A stretch of DNA of 54,211 nt. Source: Blastocatellia bacterium (GTDB lineage Bacteria > Acidobacteriota > Blastocatellia > HR10). Below, in pieces: positions 14,968 to 23,466 of this stretch. Position 1 is the first letter of the stretch. Each line of letters begins with the position of its first letter. Position numbers and translations under genes: made by a program. The notes below the pieces were generated by a model that was not told the origin of the DNA, did not search any database, and worked only from the letters and a program-made list of their open reading frames with translations. The stretch is taken from positions 1-54,211 of the forward strand of contig DATLZR010000019.1 of NCBI GenBank assembly GCA_035573895.1, read 5' to 3'.

Positions 14968-16752
14968 ATGAGACATAAGACAAATATGCAACGACGATAT
15001 GTCGCCGCGATCTTCGGAGCGTCGCTTTTATTCTCCACCGTGAGCACCATCAGCGCTCAGAATCAGCAACCTCCCCCGACGCCGACTCCCGCTTCATCGC
15101 CGCAAAAGACCGAGTTCGGGCGGATCAAACCGTTGACTGTGCCCCGCGTCGGGGTCAATCCCGATCAATTGATGTATCTGTCACTGCACGACGCGATCCT
15201 CAAGGCGCTGGAGAACAACAATCAAATCCAGATCGAACGGACGACGGTTTTGGGCAATGAGATGAGCCTCAAAGCGGCCACCGGGGCTTACGACATCACC
15301 GTGGGAGCCGACCTCAATGCCCAGACGGCCACGCGCCCGACGACCAGCTCCTTCACCACCGGTGCGGGCACGCCGTCGTTCACCAATCGGTCGCTCACCT
15401 ATAACTTCAGCGCCCAGCAGTTGTTGCGGACCGGGGGCACCTGGCAATTTCAAATTCAGAATCTGCGCCAGACGACCGATCAAGTTTTCGTCCAGCGATT
15501 CCTCGGCATTGAAACCCGCGATTCGGCGGTGGCGTTCAATCCGTCGTTCACCTCCTCGATCAGCTTCAACCTGCGGCAGCCGCTCTTTCGCAATTTCCGC
15601 ATTGATCAAACGCGGCGGCAGATTCAAATCTCCCAGCGGGCGCTGGACCTTTCCGACAGTGCGTTTCGCCAGCGGGTGATCGAGATCATCACCCAGGTGC
15701 AAAACGCCTACTGGGATCTGGTCTTCGCCATTCGCAATGTCGAGATCGCTCAGGAGTCGCTGCTGCTGGCCAAGACCAACCTGGAGAACAACCGCAAGCA
15801 AGTGCAGGCCGGAACCCTGGCTCCCATCGAACTGGCTCAATCGGAAGCCGAAGTTCAGCGTCGGACGCAAGAACTGACGCAGGCCATCGGCAATGTCACC
15901 GTCGCCGAGAATACGCTGAAGAATCTCATCCTGGGTGATCCGAATTCCTCAGAATGGACGGCCAATATCGTTCCCACCGAAAACATCGAGTTTCTTCCCC
16001 CGGCGATTGACCTGGAGAGCGCGTTGAAGCTGGCGCTGGCCAATCGTCCGGAACTCGAACAGCTCCGCTTCCGCAAGGAGCAGAATCGGATTGATCTGAA
16101 ATATTTCGCCAACCAGAAACTGCCGCAGATTGATCTGGTGGCCAGCTACAGCAGTGCAGGTCTGGCGGGAACGCCCACGAAAATCACCACCATTAAAGTT
16201 GACGAGGAAGGCAATCCCGTCCGCGACGAAGAAGGGAACCTCGTCCTCGAACAACGACCGCGCGATGTGCCGCCGCAATTCATCGGAGGCGCGGGCAAGG
16301 CGCTCCGCACCGCCTTCTCCAACGATTTCCGCACCTACAGCTTCGGTCTCTCGTTTAGCTTCCCCATTCGCAATCGCGTGGCCGAGGGGCAATACGGGGC
16401 GGCCCTGGCGCAGAGTCGCAGCCTCGATTTCCAGGAGCGGCAATTGATCCAGTCCATCAGCGTGGAAGTCCGAAATGCTCTTCAGCAGGTGGAAGTTGCC
16501 CGTCAGAACATCGAAGCCGCTCGCGCCGAACGCATTTCCCGCGAACGTCAACTGGAAGGCGAGCAGAAGAAATTCGAGGCCGGCCTCTCGACGACCTTCT
16601 TCGTCCTGCAATTTCAAAATTTCCTTTCCCAGGCACGGGCCCTGGAACTCCAGGCCCTGGTCAACTACAACAAGGCGATTGCCAATCTCCAGCGCGTCAT
16701 CTCCACCACCCTCGATGTGCACAATATCCAGGTGTCATCGCGGGGGAAGTAG
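14968..16752 (+). CDS. TolC-family outer-membrane efflux protein
   Basis: A 594-aa outer-membrane channel of the TolC/OEP family, which forms trimeric tunnels for efflux pumps or type I secretion. A signal peptide (about residues 1-30, ending ...TISAQ) is followed by a Pro/Thr-rich linker. The first OEP repeat starts at LSLHDAILKALENNNQIQIER (about 72) and the second at DLESALKLALANRPELEQLR (about 345). Long helices such as ALAQSRSLDFQERQLIQSISVEVRNALQQVEVARQNIEAARAER carry the family heptads. No inner-membrane or adaptor gene lies next to it, so the partner pump is encoded elsewhere. Shine-Dalgarno AGGAAGGAGAG is close upstream. A GC-rich hairpin without T run follows (about 16810-16850). 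Confidence 0.93.
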   Translation: MRHKTNMQRRYVAAIFGASLLFSTVSTISAQNQQPPPTPTPASSPQKTEFGRIKPLTVPRVGVNPDQLMYLSLHDAILKALENNNQIQIERTTVLGNEMSLKAATGAYDITVGADLNAQTATRPTTSSFTTGAGTPSFTNRSLTYNFSAQQLLRTGGTWQFQIQNLRQTTDQVFVQRFLGIETRDSAVAFNPSFTSSISFNLRQPLFRNFRIDQTRRQIQISQRALDLSDSAFRQRVIEIITQVQNAYWDLVFAIRNVEIAQESLLLAKTNLENNRKQVQAGTLAPIELAQSEAEVQRRTQELTQAIGNVTVAENTLKNLILGDPNSSEWTANIVPTENIEFLPPAIDLESALKLALANRPELEQLRFRKEQNRIDLKYFANQKLPQIDLVASYSSAGLAGTPTKITTIKVDEEGNPVRDEEGNLVLEQRPRDVPPQFIGGAGKALRTAFSNDFRTYSFGLSFSFPIRNRVAEGQYGAALAQSRSLDFQERQLIQSISVEVRNALQQVEVARQNIEAARAERISRERQLEGEQKKFEAGLSTTFFVLQFQNFLSQARALELQALVNYNKAIANLQRVISTTLDVHNIQVSSRGK

Positions 16753-16915
16753 GAATCGGGATGATTCTGGCATAGCCAGCACGGATTCACCCGATAAAAC
16801 TAAAACGGCAAGAGGCGGCGGGATAATTGCTCCATGAGCCCCCGCCCTCTGCCTCTCATCGAGCGCGGGGGACTTAGGCCGCGCCCCTCACCGGGAACCG
16901 CGCAGGAAATATTTC

Positions 16916-16944
16916 TTGACATCAACATCCCCAATCGGTATACT
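16916..16944 (+). promoter_or_regulatory. Near-consensus sigma-70 promoter of the small hydrophobic pair
   Basis: TTGACA (16916-16921), exactly 17 nt, TATACT (16939-16944). It is the best promoter match I found in the window. Transcription would begin near 16951, about 42 nt before the first small ORF, so this locus is probably strongly expressed. Confidence 0.8.
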
Positions 16945-16992
16945 GGCGAGCGATTTTGCTTCAAATCCTATAGCAGGGCGGAGAAACGAGTT

Positions 16993-17217
16993 ATGAGAAA
17001 GGGACTGGTTGTTGTAATGATGGCTGCATCAGTGTCAGGGTGGCTTATCGGTCTGGCCGCGCCGGCCGTGCTCTTCATTGTGCTGACCTTTCTCGGCTTC
17101 GGGACAGGCGGCATTGGACTCACGGCGTTGCTTGGAGTCCTCTTAGCTGCCCTTGGTTTCGGTGGCCCCGCGGATGTTGTCGGTCTTACTCCGGCGCTCT
17201 TTGTCTTTGGGCTGTAA
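16993..17217 (+). CDS. Small very hydrophobic protein (74 aa), first of a pair
   Basis: The start ATG at 16993 has GGCGGAG 8-9 nt upstream. After MRKG the product is almost wholly apolar: a first helix to about residue 35 (VVVMMAASVSGWLIGLAAPAV...), then Gly/Leu/Ala-rich sequence (GFGTGGIGLTALLGVLLAALGFGG) ending ALFVFGL. It could be two membrane helices or an amphipathic self-associating peptide. No known family is recognised. A near-consensus promoter lies just upstream and a second protein of similar size starts 57 nt after its stop codon, so the two are probably one operon. Confidence 0.6.
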   Translation: MRKGLVVVMMAASVSGWLIGLAAPAVLFIVLTFLGFGTGGIGLTALLGVLLAALGFGGPADVVGLTPALFVFGL

Positions 17218-17274
17218 TGATAACTGTGGCAGACTCTGGCTTTTGATCAACGATATTCTCTTGCGGAGGAGTCT

Positions 17275-17517
17275 ATGAGGAAGGTGTTCGTAACGCTAGG
17301 ACTTGTCGTTGGACCCGCCGTTTTCGCCGCTTCACTGGGCGTTATGCCTCACCTTATTTTTCTGCTGGCGCTCTTTTTAGTAGCCTCGGTGATTGATCCA
17401 ACGTTTTCGTTGGTGGGGATTGGGTTTATCGCGTTGATCCCGATCGCCCTTTTTGCCCTCCTTTCGTTCCTGGGAGGCGATGTCCGGGTTGACGATCCGC
17501 TCAACTTCTTCCTGTAA
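17275..17517 (+). CDS. Small hydrophobic membrane protein (80 aa), second of a pair
   Basis: It starts MRKVFV, echoing the MRKGLV of its neighbour, with a strong GCGGAGGAG site 5 nt before the ATG. Two long apolar segments (about residues 5-40 and 46-68) are broken by VIDPTFS, and the C-terminus is acidic and short (GGDVRVDDPLNFFL). The family is not recognised. Shared length, start and operon position suggest a functional pair with the upstream protein, although sequence similarity outside the first residues is not evident by eye. Confidence 0.6.
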   Translation: MRKVFVTLGLVVGPAVFAASLGVMPHLIFLLALFLVASVIDPTFSLVGIGFIALIPIALFALLSFLGGDVRVDDPLNFFL

Positions 17518-17553
17518 GAGTAACCGTGCCGCCGTGGTGTCACACGGCGTAAA

Positions 17554-17641
17554 GGGGGAGCAACTCTACCGGCGGGATCGGTGGCAGGCATGAGACAGGG
17601 GGCAAGCGTTGACTGCGGCTCCGGTAGGTGGGGTGCTCCCC
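17554..17641. other. Strongly self-complementary 88-nt segment (candidate structured RNA)
   Basis: Nested helices can be drawn: GGGGAGCA (17555-17562) with TGCTCCCC (17634-17641), then CTACCGG (17566-17572) with CCGGTAG (17621-17627), then GCAG (17584-17587) with CTGC (17613-17616). It lies 37 nt after the second small ORF, after a smaller GCCGTG/CACGGC hairpin (17531-17548). It does not fit SRP RNA, 6S or RNase P by their conserved cores. The rest of 17518-17886 holds no gene. Confidence 0.45.
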
Positions 17642-17886
17642 TAGGTTGTAGTATTCAGGCTTAGGCTTAGCCCCCTCGGACAAGCGCGTTCCACGTGCGA
17701 TAATCCTCTGCATTTTGCCGCTTTTCTCCAGGAAGGCGGAATAATTCTCGCCAAATCACCCGCATTCTTTGGGACTAAGAACCAGTGTTGACTTTATGAT
17801 CCAGAGTTCGCACAGGAAGGCTCATGTGTGCTCGCGGAGGCAGAAAGTCTCTCAGTGGGTCGGCGAGGGAAGAGGTTTGTGCAGGG

Positions 17887-20757
17887 TTACAGTTGGCTGT
17901 GGGTACGCATGTGGAGAATCTGGCCATCGGTCTCGAATGTGATCATGCCGTCGCGGCCTGTTTGCAGGAGGCAGACTCCCCGGGCGCGATAGCGTTGCAC
18001 CACATCGGGATGGGGATGGTGGAACGGACTCCGCTCTGGAGCCGTGATGATCGCCCATGCCGGCCGGACGCGGGTGAGGAAGGGCTCGGTGCTGCTTGTG
18101 CGACTGCCGTGGTGCGGGACCTTCAGCACCTGACTGTGGAGATCGAAGCCGGTCTCAAGCAGTGCGTGTTCCTCGGCCCGCTCGATATCTCCCGCCAGGA
18201 GAATTGACATCCGCCCATAGCTTATGCGCAGGACGAGCGACCGGTCGTTACTCCATCGAAGCGGTGGCGCATCCTGGCGCGGCGGCCAGAGGACGACAAA
18301 CTGCACGCCCGCTATCTGAAAGCGGTCTCCCATGCCCAGGACCTGGACGGGAATCCGTCGAGAATCGAGTACTCTCATGAACCGGTCAACCCGCGCGTCA
18401 GCCACAGGGGGCTGAGCGATTAAAACTCTTCCCACGCCGAAGTTTTTCACCACGGCGAAGAGGCCGTCGAGGTGATCTGCATCCGCATGCGTCAGAACCA
18501 GATAGGCGATCCGCTTGATGCCCCGTGACCAGAGAGCTGGTGAGACGGCTACTTCGCCGACCGACCGGCTGTCATCGGTGAAATCGGGCTCCATTTCCCC
18601 TGTGTTACCCCGAGCGGTGATCGTCTCGCTGGGGCCAGGTCTCGGTTTTCGTGCAATCTCCTCCCATCGGAACTCCCCGCCTCCATCAACGAGCATTATC
18701 GTTCCATCCGGCAGCTCTAAAAGAGTACAATCCCCATGCCCTACATCGAGAAAATGGAGGCGGAGCCATCCCTTTTGATAGCGGTGGCTGACGGGATACG
18801 TGGCGATCAACAAAAAGCTCACGACCCAGGCCACTGCAACGAGATGCGGCAGAAGCCGCCGTCGGCTGCGGCGCGATCCCACAGGCAGGATGGCTTTCTC
18901 CTTCGCATGCTGCCGGGGATGAAACGTCACCGGTTGCCAGCGACTCAGTCGAACAGCCCAATAGACGAGCGTCGCAAAATAGACGACATAGATCACGACC
19001 CCGGGACCGGAATACTCGGGCACGCGAAAGCTCGCCCCGCGAAAACTTAACGGGAAGTCGAAGCTTCGCATCATCGCGTCGGTCAGCCGATCAGTGACAC
19101 GTCCAACCAGATAAGCCAGTGGGAGGTCCATCACCGATAGCCCCAGCGCCAGAATGGCCGATGATCCGATCAGGGTCACAAAAAGGGCGATGACAACGTT
19201 GAGGACAATTCCCGCCAAAACGACGCGATGGAAATAGATGGCCATGAGCGGCAGAAGCGCCATCTGAGTAACGCCGGAGACGAGCAGGGAAAGAACGCAG
19301 AAGCGCACGAGAGGCTGAACTCCCGGCAGGCGACCGAGCCAGCGAGCTGCGTCAGCTTTGTCCAGGCGAAATCGAATCGGCGATGCCTGCTGGTCACGCT
19401 GAAATCGGCGCTCATCCCAGAAGAGCGTTTCCGCCAGGAATCGCACAGCAGGCGGGCAGGACGGCGGTTCCGGCGTCTCAACCGTAGGTCGCCACTCGCC
19501 GATGGCCCGAAGATGACCAACGAGGGGTAGACTGAGCAGGACGATGCTGAGCACGGCGAGAAAGGTCAGCTGAAAAGAAGGCGAAGTCAGCTCCTGTGGA
19601 TTATGACTGAGCAGTAGAAGCGCCGCCAATCCCACCGTGTTGACCGGCTGAGCCTGGCGAAAGACAAACGGGGCCGCGAGCATCACCGTCATCATCACCG
19701 TCGCCCGCGTGACCGGAGCCTGTCCTCCAACGGCGACGGTGTACGTCCAGAGGAGAAAAATCGTCGGCAGCGCCCGCAGCGCCCACCGCCGCGTGTAGTG
19801 CGAGATCAGCCAGAGGATCGCTCCGGCAATGGCCGCGATATGGGCTCCCGAAATCACCAGCAGATGAAAGGTCCCGCCGGCGCGGAACCGTTCGGCAGTC
19901 TCTTCGTCGAGGAAATAGCGATTCCCCAGCAAAAGGGCTTTGAGAATGCCGGCCGTGCGGGCAGAGAACAGTTGGTCAATCCGCCTCTCAGCAGCCTCTC
20001 GGAGATCATAAACGACGGTCCGAAACGACAGCGACTCGTTTCTTTCCAGCAGGGTGATAAGCAACGGACTTTTCACCACCCCGGCGAGATCGTAACCGCG
20101 CACCTCCAGATACTCGCCGTAGTCGGACACACCGGGATTGCGATAGCTCCGGGGACGATTCAGTCGCGTGAGGATTCGCAGCCGGGCACCATAGCCGAGA
20201 CCTGCTTCCTGAAGCCGATCGAATTCCCGTTGTGCCTCCTCATTGCTCAGCATCACCATGAGCCGAAGGCGACCGCTGGCGGGATGCGTCTGTCGTCGCG
20301 TCGTGATCCTCTCGACGCTGACATCGAGGTAGGCGCGAAGGGGAGCCCTTTCGGAAGGACTCACGAGCCGCCCGATGACTTCGACCGGATCATCCGGGCT
20401 GATCACCCCGGTATCGAGAAGGCGACGCAGACGATGCTCGGCAACATGATGAGCATGGACCCGAGCCGAGAGGGCGCCAAGCACACCATAGCCGACCAGC
20501 AACACGGCGAAGAACACAACCGATGCGACAGACCTCTCCGAGGCCGCTGCATCCGAAGCCGCATTCCGTTCGAGGCGACAAAGATACCAGTGGACGACCG
20601 CACAGAAGCTTCCGCAGGCGAGCGTAAGAGCAAGGAGCAGGGGGGCCGAGACGGTCGGTCCGAGAAACCGCCCCAGATAAACTCCTCCGGCAAACGCCAC
20701 ACCCATAAAGAGCAGCGGCTGAAACGTCGGGTGAAGAGGAAGGACTCGGTCACGCAT
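17887..20757 (-). CDS. comEC: ComEC/Rec2-family DNA uptake channel protein
   Basis: A 956-aa inner-membrane protein of natural transformation, expected to pass single-stranded DNA into the cytoplasm. Order: N-terminal membrane helices and DUF4131 domain (residues 1-210), competence domain (about 235-520) with FHLLVISGAHIAAI and VTRATVMMTVML segments, more helices, and a C-terminal metallo-beta-lactamase domain (about 690-950) with LHFLDVGHGDCTLLELPDG and LTHADADHLDGL. Length is longer than the Bacillus protein (about 780) but usual for the DUF4131 type. I start at ATG 20757 (MRDRVLPLHPTFQPLLF); an in-frame start 41 codons upstream adds a basic non-conserved stretch. A TATAAA box ends 6 nt before this ATG, overlapping an AAAGGA site. 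Confidence 0.95.
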   Translation of the reverse strand: MRDRVLPLHPTFQPLLFMGVAFAGGVYLGRFLGPTVSAPLLLALTLACGSFCAVVHWYLCRLERNAASDAAASERSVASVVFFAVLLVGYGVLGALSARVHAHHVAEHRLRRLLDTGVISPDDPVEVIGRLVSPSERAPLRAYLDVSVERITTRRQTHPASGRLRLMVMLSNEEAQREFDRLQEAGLGYGARLRILTRLNRPRSYRNPGVSDYGEYLEVRGYDLAGVVKSPLLITLLERNESLSFRTVVYDLREAAERRIDQLFSARTAGILKALLLGNRYFLDEETAERFRAGGTFHLLVISGAHIAAIAGAILWLISHYTRRWALRALPTIFLLWTYTVAVGGQAPVTRATVMMTVMLAAPFVFRQAQPVNTVGLAALLLLSHNPQELTSPSFQLTFLAVLSIVLLSLPLVGHLRAIGEWRPTVETPEPPSCPPAVRFLAETLFWDERRFQRDQQASPIRFRLDKADAARWLGRLPGVQPLVRFCVLSLLVSGVTQMALLPLMAIYFHRVVLAGIVLNVVIALFVTLIGSSAILALGLSVMDLPLAYLVGRVTDRLTDAMMRSFDFPLSFRGASFRVPEYSGPGVVIYVVYFATLVYWAVRLSRWQPVTFHPRQHAKEKAILPVGSRRSRRRLLPHLVAVAWVVSFLLIATYPVSHRYQKGWLRLHFLDVGHGDCTLLELPDGTIMLVDGGGEFRWEEIARKPRPGPSETITARGNTGEMEPDFTDDSRSVGEVAVSPALWSRGIKRIAYLVLTHADADHLDGLFAVVKNFGVGRVLIAQPPVADARVDRFMRVLDSRRIPVQVLGMGDRFQIAGVQFVVLWPPRQDAPPLRWSNDRSLVLRISYGRMSILLAGDIERAEEHALLETGFDLHSQVLKVPHHGSRTSSTEPFLTRVRPAWAIITAPERSPFHHPHPDVVQRYRARGVCLLQTGRDGMITFETDGQILHMRTHSQL

Positions 20758-21378
20758 GGTCCTTTTATACCGTTTCAAAAAACGTGATATGTTGTTGGGG
20801 CGTCCCTCGGGCCCCGTGTTCTTCCACCCGCGTCGTGGGCGGGGGACATATTTCTTCGCGCGCGACCTGGGATTGCCCACTCCCGCCGGTCTCGCGGGTG
20901 AGGGTGTGACCCTTGCTCTCGAAGATGATATGATGACTCTCCGTCACGGTCAGGCATTCTCATCGCAGTCTCTTTCCCGGCCCCCACACTCTGCAATCCG
21001 GTGGCTCACTTATTGGCATCGTTTCTGCTTCAGAACATGCTCATGAAGGTCGAGGTCATCCTTCATCCTGGCGAAAGCGGCAACGGAGGGTATCCCGCCG
21101 ATCTTTCCACCGCGTCTCAATCTGTGCCGCGAGGTTTACGGGAGGGCGAGAGCCGACACGGGCACCCCACCCGGCTCTGGGCCACGGAGGCCGTTGAACA
21201 AGTCGCTCCGGGTTGCTGGCAAGCGGGATCCTGCTGGAGGAAGGCCGGAGGTGTGCCCGCCAGACCAACTCCCACCGCCAGCTCGTTCGTCAACATGGAC
21301 GCGATAGACAAGCACCTGTCGCACATCAAACGTCCGGAGGTCCCATACACGGTAAATGTGGATCGTCCTGTGATGCCC
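20758..21378. other. Intergenic stretch between comEC and the DUF72 gene
   Basis: About 620 bp with no convincing gene on either strand. The comEC -10 box (TATAAA, minus strand, 20764-20769) is at one end. GC-rich short inverted repeats occur (for example CCCGCG...GGGCGGGGG near 20829-20845), without T runs. Open frames through it have atypical composition for proteins (Arg/Pro/Gly-rich) and no conserved motif. Confidence 0.4.
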
Positions 21379-22242
21379 TTAACAGGACTTTCTCCACACT
21401 TCCTCAAACAGGCGAATCGAGCCGATGGCAAATCCCGCGTAGTGGTTGTTGAAATAGACGTAGATCTCAATCCCCCGCGCGGCGAGTCGGTTGATGGCCG
21501 GTACCCACCGCTGCATGTCTGGCGTTCGATCCAGGACGAGTTCGTCCCACTCCTTTTCCTTCCTTCCCTCTTTGATGAGTCGGGCGACGAGCGCATCCAT
21601 CTGCTTATGATGGCCGAGGAAGCGAATGAGGGTGAAGTCGGTGGTGACGACGTCTTTCTTCTGCATCAGCTCGTCGAGAGGCGGCATGGTGTAATAGCTG
21701 ATGAGCGTCAGCGCGATGTCGTATGTGCGAAGGAGGGAGAGGAGGTCTTCGGTCACCCAGCCGGGATTTCTCACCTCAACAGCATAGCGAAACTCACGGG
21801 GGAGCGTGGGCAGGAAAGTCCGCAGCCGACGGAGGAAGTCCTCGCCGGTCCGATACTCGTGCTCATCTTTTCCTTTGGCGACGTAGGGGAATTGAAAGAC
21901 GAGCGGGCCCAGCCTGTCGCCGAGCCGCTCCATCGTCCGAAGAAACTGCGTCATCTCCCGGTCGCAATCCAGGAGATATTTCTTATGGGTGATCGTTTGA
22001 GGCACTTTAGCAGCGAACCGGAAGCCCTCCGGCGTGCGCTGCCGCCATCCGTCCACCAGCGCCGGTGAGGGCGGGTGATGCCAGGTGGCATCAATTTCCA
22101 CCGTATCGAAGTGGCGGGCGTAATAGCTGAGGAAATCAGCCGGTTTGAGTTCTGGGGGATAAAAAACGCCGTACCAGTCGGGCGATGACCAGCTTGAGGT
22201 GCCGACGTGAACCGTCGGAGGGAAAGGACTCGCACGAGTCAT
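21379..22242 (-). CDS. DUF72 (YecE-like) TIM-barrel protein
   Basis: A 287-aa DUF72 protein. Family signatures: VHVGTSSWSSPDWYGVFYP (about residues 11-29), YYARHFDTVEIDATWHHPPSP (40-60), FRFAAKVPQTITHKK, LGPLVFQFPY (about 112-121), YAVEVRNPGWV and YVYFNNHYAGFAIGSI near the end. The fold is a TIM barrel; the biochemical role is unknown, with suggested links to DNA repair and the Fe-S field. Its ATG overlaps the fabI stop as ATGA (22239-22242), so it is translationally coupled to fabI. The C-terminus is full length. Confidence 0.93.
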   Translation of the reverse strand: MTRASPFPPTVHVGTSSWSSPDWYGVFYPPELKPADFLSYYARHFDTVEIDATWHHPPSPALVDGWRQRTPEGFRFAAKVPQTITHKKYLLDCDREMTQFLRTMERLGDRLGPLVFQFPYVAKGKDEHEYRTGEDFLRRLRTFLPTLPREFRYAVEVRNPGWVTEDLLSLLRTYDIALTLISYYTMPPLDELMQKKDVVTTDFTLIRFLGHHKQMDALVARLIKEGRKEKEWDELVLDRTPDMQRWVPAINRLAARGIEIYVYFNNHYAGFAIGSIRLFEEVWRKSC

Positions 22243-23033
22243 GATGCCGTATCCGGTGCCGAGTCGGGCACCGTCATCCCCATGATGTGGTATCCACCGT
22301 CAACGAAGATGATCTCTCCGGTGATGCCGCGCGAGAGATGGCTGACGAGGAAGAGGGCGACATCAGCGACTTCGCTCGGATCGGTATTTTTGCGCAACGG
22401 AGCCGTTTGGCTGACGTGTCTGAGCATCTTCGTGAAGCCGGGAACTCCGCTGGCCGCCAGCGTGCGAATGGGGCCCGGCGAGATGGCGTTGACGCGAATG
22501 CCCCTGGGACCCAATTCGTAGGCCAGATATTTCACCGCCGACTCCAGCGCCGCCTTGGCTGCTCCCATGATGTTGTAGCCGGGCATGACGCGCTCGCTTC
22601 CCAGATAGGTGAGCGTGACGATGCTGCCGTGACCCTCCATCAAGGGGGCCGCCCGCCGCGCCAGTGCAATGAGCGAGTAGACGCTCACGTCATGAGCAAT
22701 GCGGTAGCCCTCGCGGGAAGTGTTGATGAAGTCGTTCTCCAGGTCCTCGCGGGGCGCAAACGCCACCGAGTGGACGAGAAAATCGAGTTGCTGAAACTCC
22801 TGAGCCACCGCCTGGAAGACGGCCTCGATCTGAGCGTCATCCGAGACATCACAGGGGAGAAGAAGAGGATTATCCAAAGTGGCGGCCAGCTCGCGCACGT
22901 TCTCGCCCAGTCTCTCATTCTGATAGGTGAGAGCCAGGCGTGCTCCGGCCTGAGCCACTCGCTGGGTGATCGCCCAGGCGATACTTCGCTTGTTGGCGAT
23001 TCCAAAGACGATTCCTTTTTTCCCTTCCAGCAT
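22239..23033 (-). CDS. fabI: Enoyl-[acyl-carrier-protein] reductase (NADH)
   Basis: A 264-aa short-chain dehydrogenase that completes each elongation cycle of fatty acid synthesis. FabI hallmarks: GKKGIVFGIANKRSIAWAI (cofactor-binding loop), PCDVSDDAQIEAVF, DFLVHSVAFAPRE, and the catalytic YNIMGAAKAALES, where Y and K fit the Y-x6-K motif. SPGPIRTLAASGVPGF and VDGGYHIMGM follow. I begin at ATG 23033 (MLEGKKG) because the frame upstream overlaps its own promoter. No Shine-Dalgarno precedes the ATG (GTTGTGGCC) and the -10 box ends only 7 nt before it, suggesting a leaderless mRNA. It is the target family of triclosan and diazaborine. Confidence 0.96.
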   Translation of the reverse strand: MLEGKKGIVFGIANKRSIAWAITQRVAQAGARLALTYQNERLGENVRELAATLDNPLLLPCDVSDDAQIEAVFQAVAQEFQQLDFLVHSVAFAPREDLENDFINTSREGYRIAHDVSVYSLIALARRAAPLMEGHGSIVTLTYLGSERVMPGYNIMGAAKAALESAVKYLAYELGPRGIRVNAISPGPIRTLAASGVPGFTKMLRHVSQTAPLRKNTDPSEVADVALFLVSHLSRGITGEIIFVDGGYHIMGMTVPDSAPDTAS

Positions 23034-23040
23034 GGCCACA

Positions 23041-23069
23041 ACGATAATCAATCGCCGGGCGAGCGTCAA
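23041..23069 (-). promoter_or_regulatory. fabI-DUF72 promoter placed for leaderless transcription
   Basis: On the minus strand: TTGACG (23069-23064), 17-nt spacer, TATCGT (23046-23041), then 7 nt to the ATG. Transcription would begin within one or two bases of the start codon. Confidence 0.65.
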
Positions 23070-23134
23070 GCATCTCCCCGCGCAGGCGATGCCACCGGGA
23101 TGCCCCTCCGCACCGAGACTGGCAAAGAACCGTC

Positions 23135-23163
23135 TTGTCCAGACCGAACCCGTCTGATAGATT
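23135..23163 (+). promoter_or_regulatory. Probable promoter of the FmdB-type gene and pccB
   Basis: TTGTCC (23135-23140), 17-nt spacer, TAGATT (23158-23163); the start of transcription would be near 23170, 25 nt before the zinc-ribbon ATG. It faces away from the fabI promoter, 66 nt apart. Confidence 0.45.
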
Positions 23164-23194
23164 TATCCCCCGACGACGTCGAGAGAGAACGAGC

Positions 23195-23428
23195 ATGCCG
23201 ATCTACGAATATCAGTGCGAAGTCTGTCAGGAGAAATTCGAGAAGATCGTCTTCAACGCCGAGGCCGCCGTCGTCTGTCCCCGGTGTCACAGTCAGCGAT
23301 GCGAGCGGCTTCTTTCGACTTTCGCTTTCAGTCTGGGCGGTCGTTTCACTCCGAGCGCGATGGCCGGCGGATGTTCGGCCTGCCGCGGCGGCGGTTGCGC
23401 CTGTCACCACTCGTCATCGGGACGATGA
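23195..23428 (+). CDS. FmdB-family zinc-ribbon protein
   Basis: A 77-aa protein opening MPIYEYQCEVCQEKFEKIVF, the signature of the FmdB/CxxC_CxxC_SSSS family, with a second pair CPRC at residues 29-32 that completes the zinc ribbon. The tail is Gly/Cys/Ser-rich (GGCSACRGGGCACHHSSSGR) and adds further CxxC and CxC pairs, as family members often have. Proposed roles range from transcription regulation to simple metal binding; none is proven. It sits 38 nt before pccB and is probably in the same transcript. The ribosome-binding site (GAGAGA) is weak. Confidence 0.9.
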   Translation: MPIYEYQCEVCQEKFEKIVFNAEAAVVCPRCHSQRCERLLSTFAFSLGGRFTPSAMAGGCSACRGGGCACHHSSSGR

Positions 23429-23466
23429 GGCGGCCGAGCGGGGAAACCTTCCTCGTGGAGTGAAAG

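Noticed and set aside
17554-17641. SRP (4.5S) RNA
   Set aside because: The rod-like shape fits, but the GGTCAGG...GGAAGGAAGCAGCC core is absent on both strands.
20881-21378. RNase P RNA in the gap beside comEC
   Set aside because: The conserved cores (GAGGAAAGTCC, AGGGTGAAA-type) are not present.
21001-22068. 355-codon plus frame across the comEC-DUF72 gap and the DUF72 gene
   Set aside because: More than half lies antisense to the DUF72 gene, and the remainder is Arg/Gly/Pro-rich without motifs.
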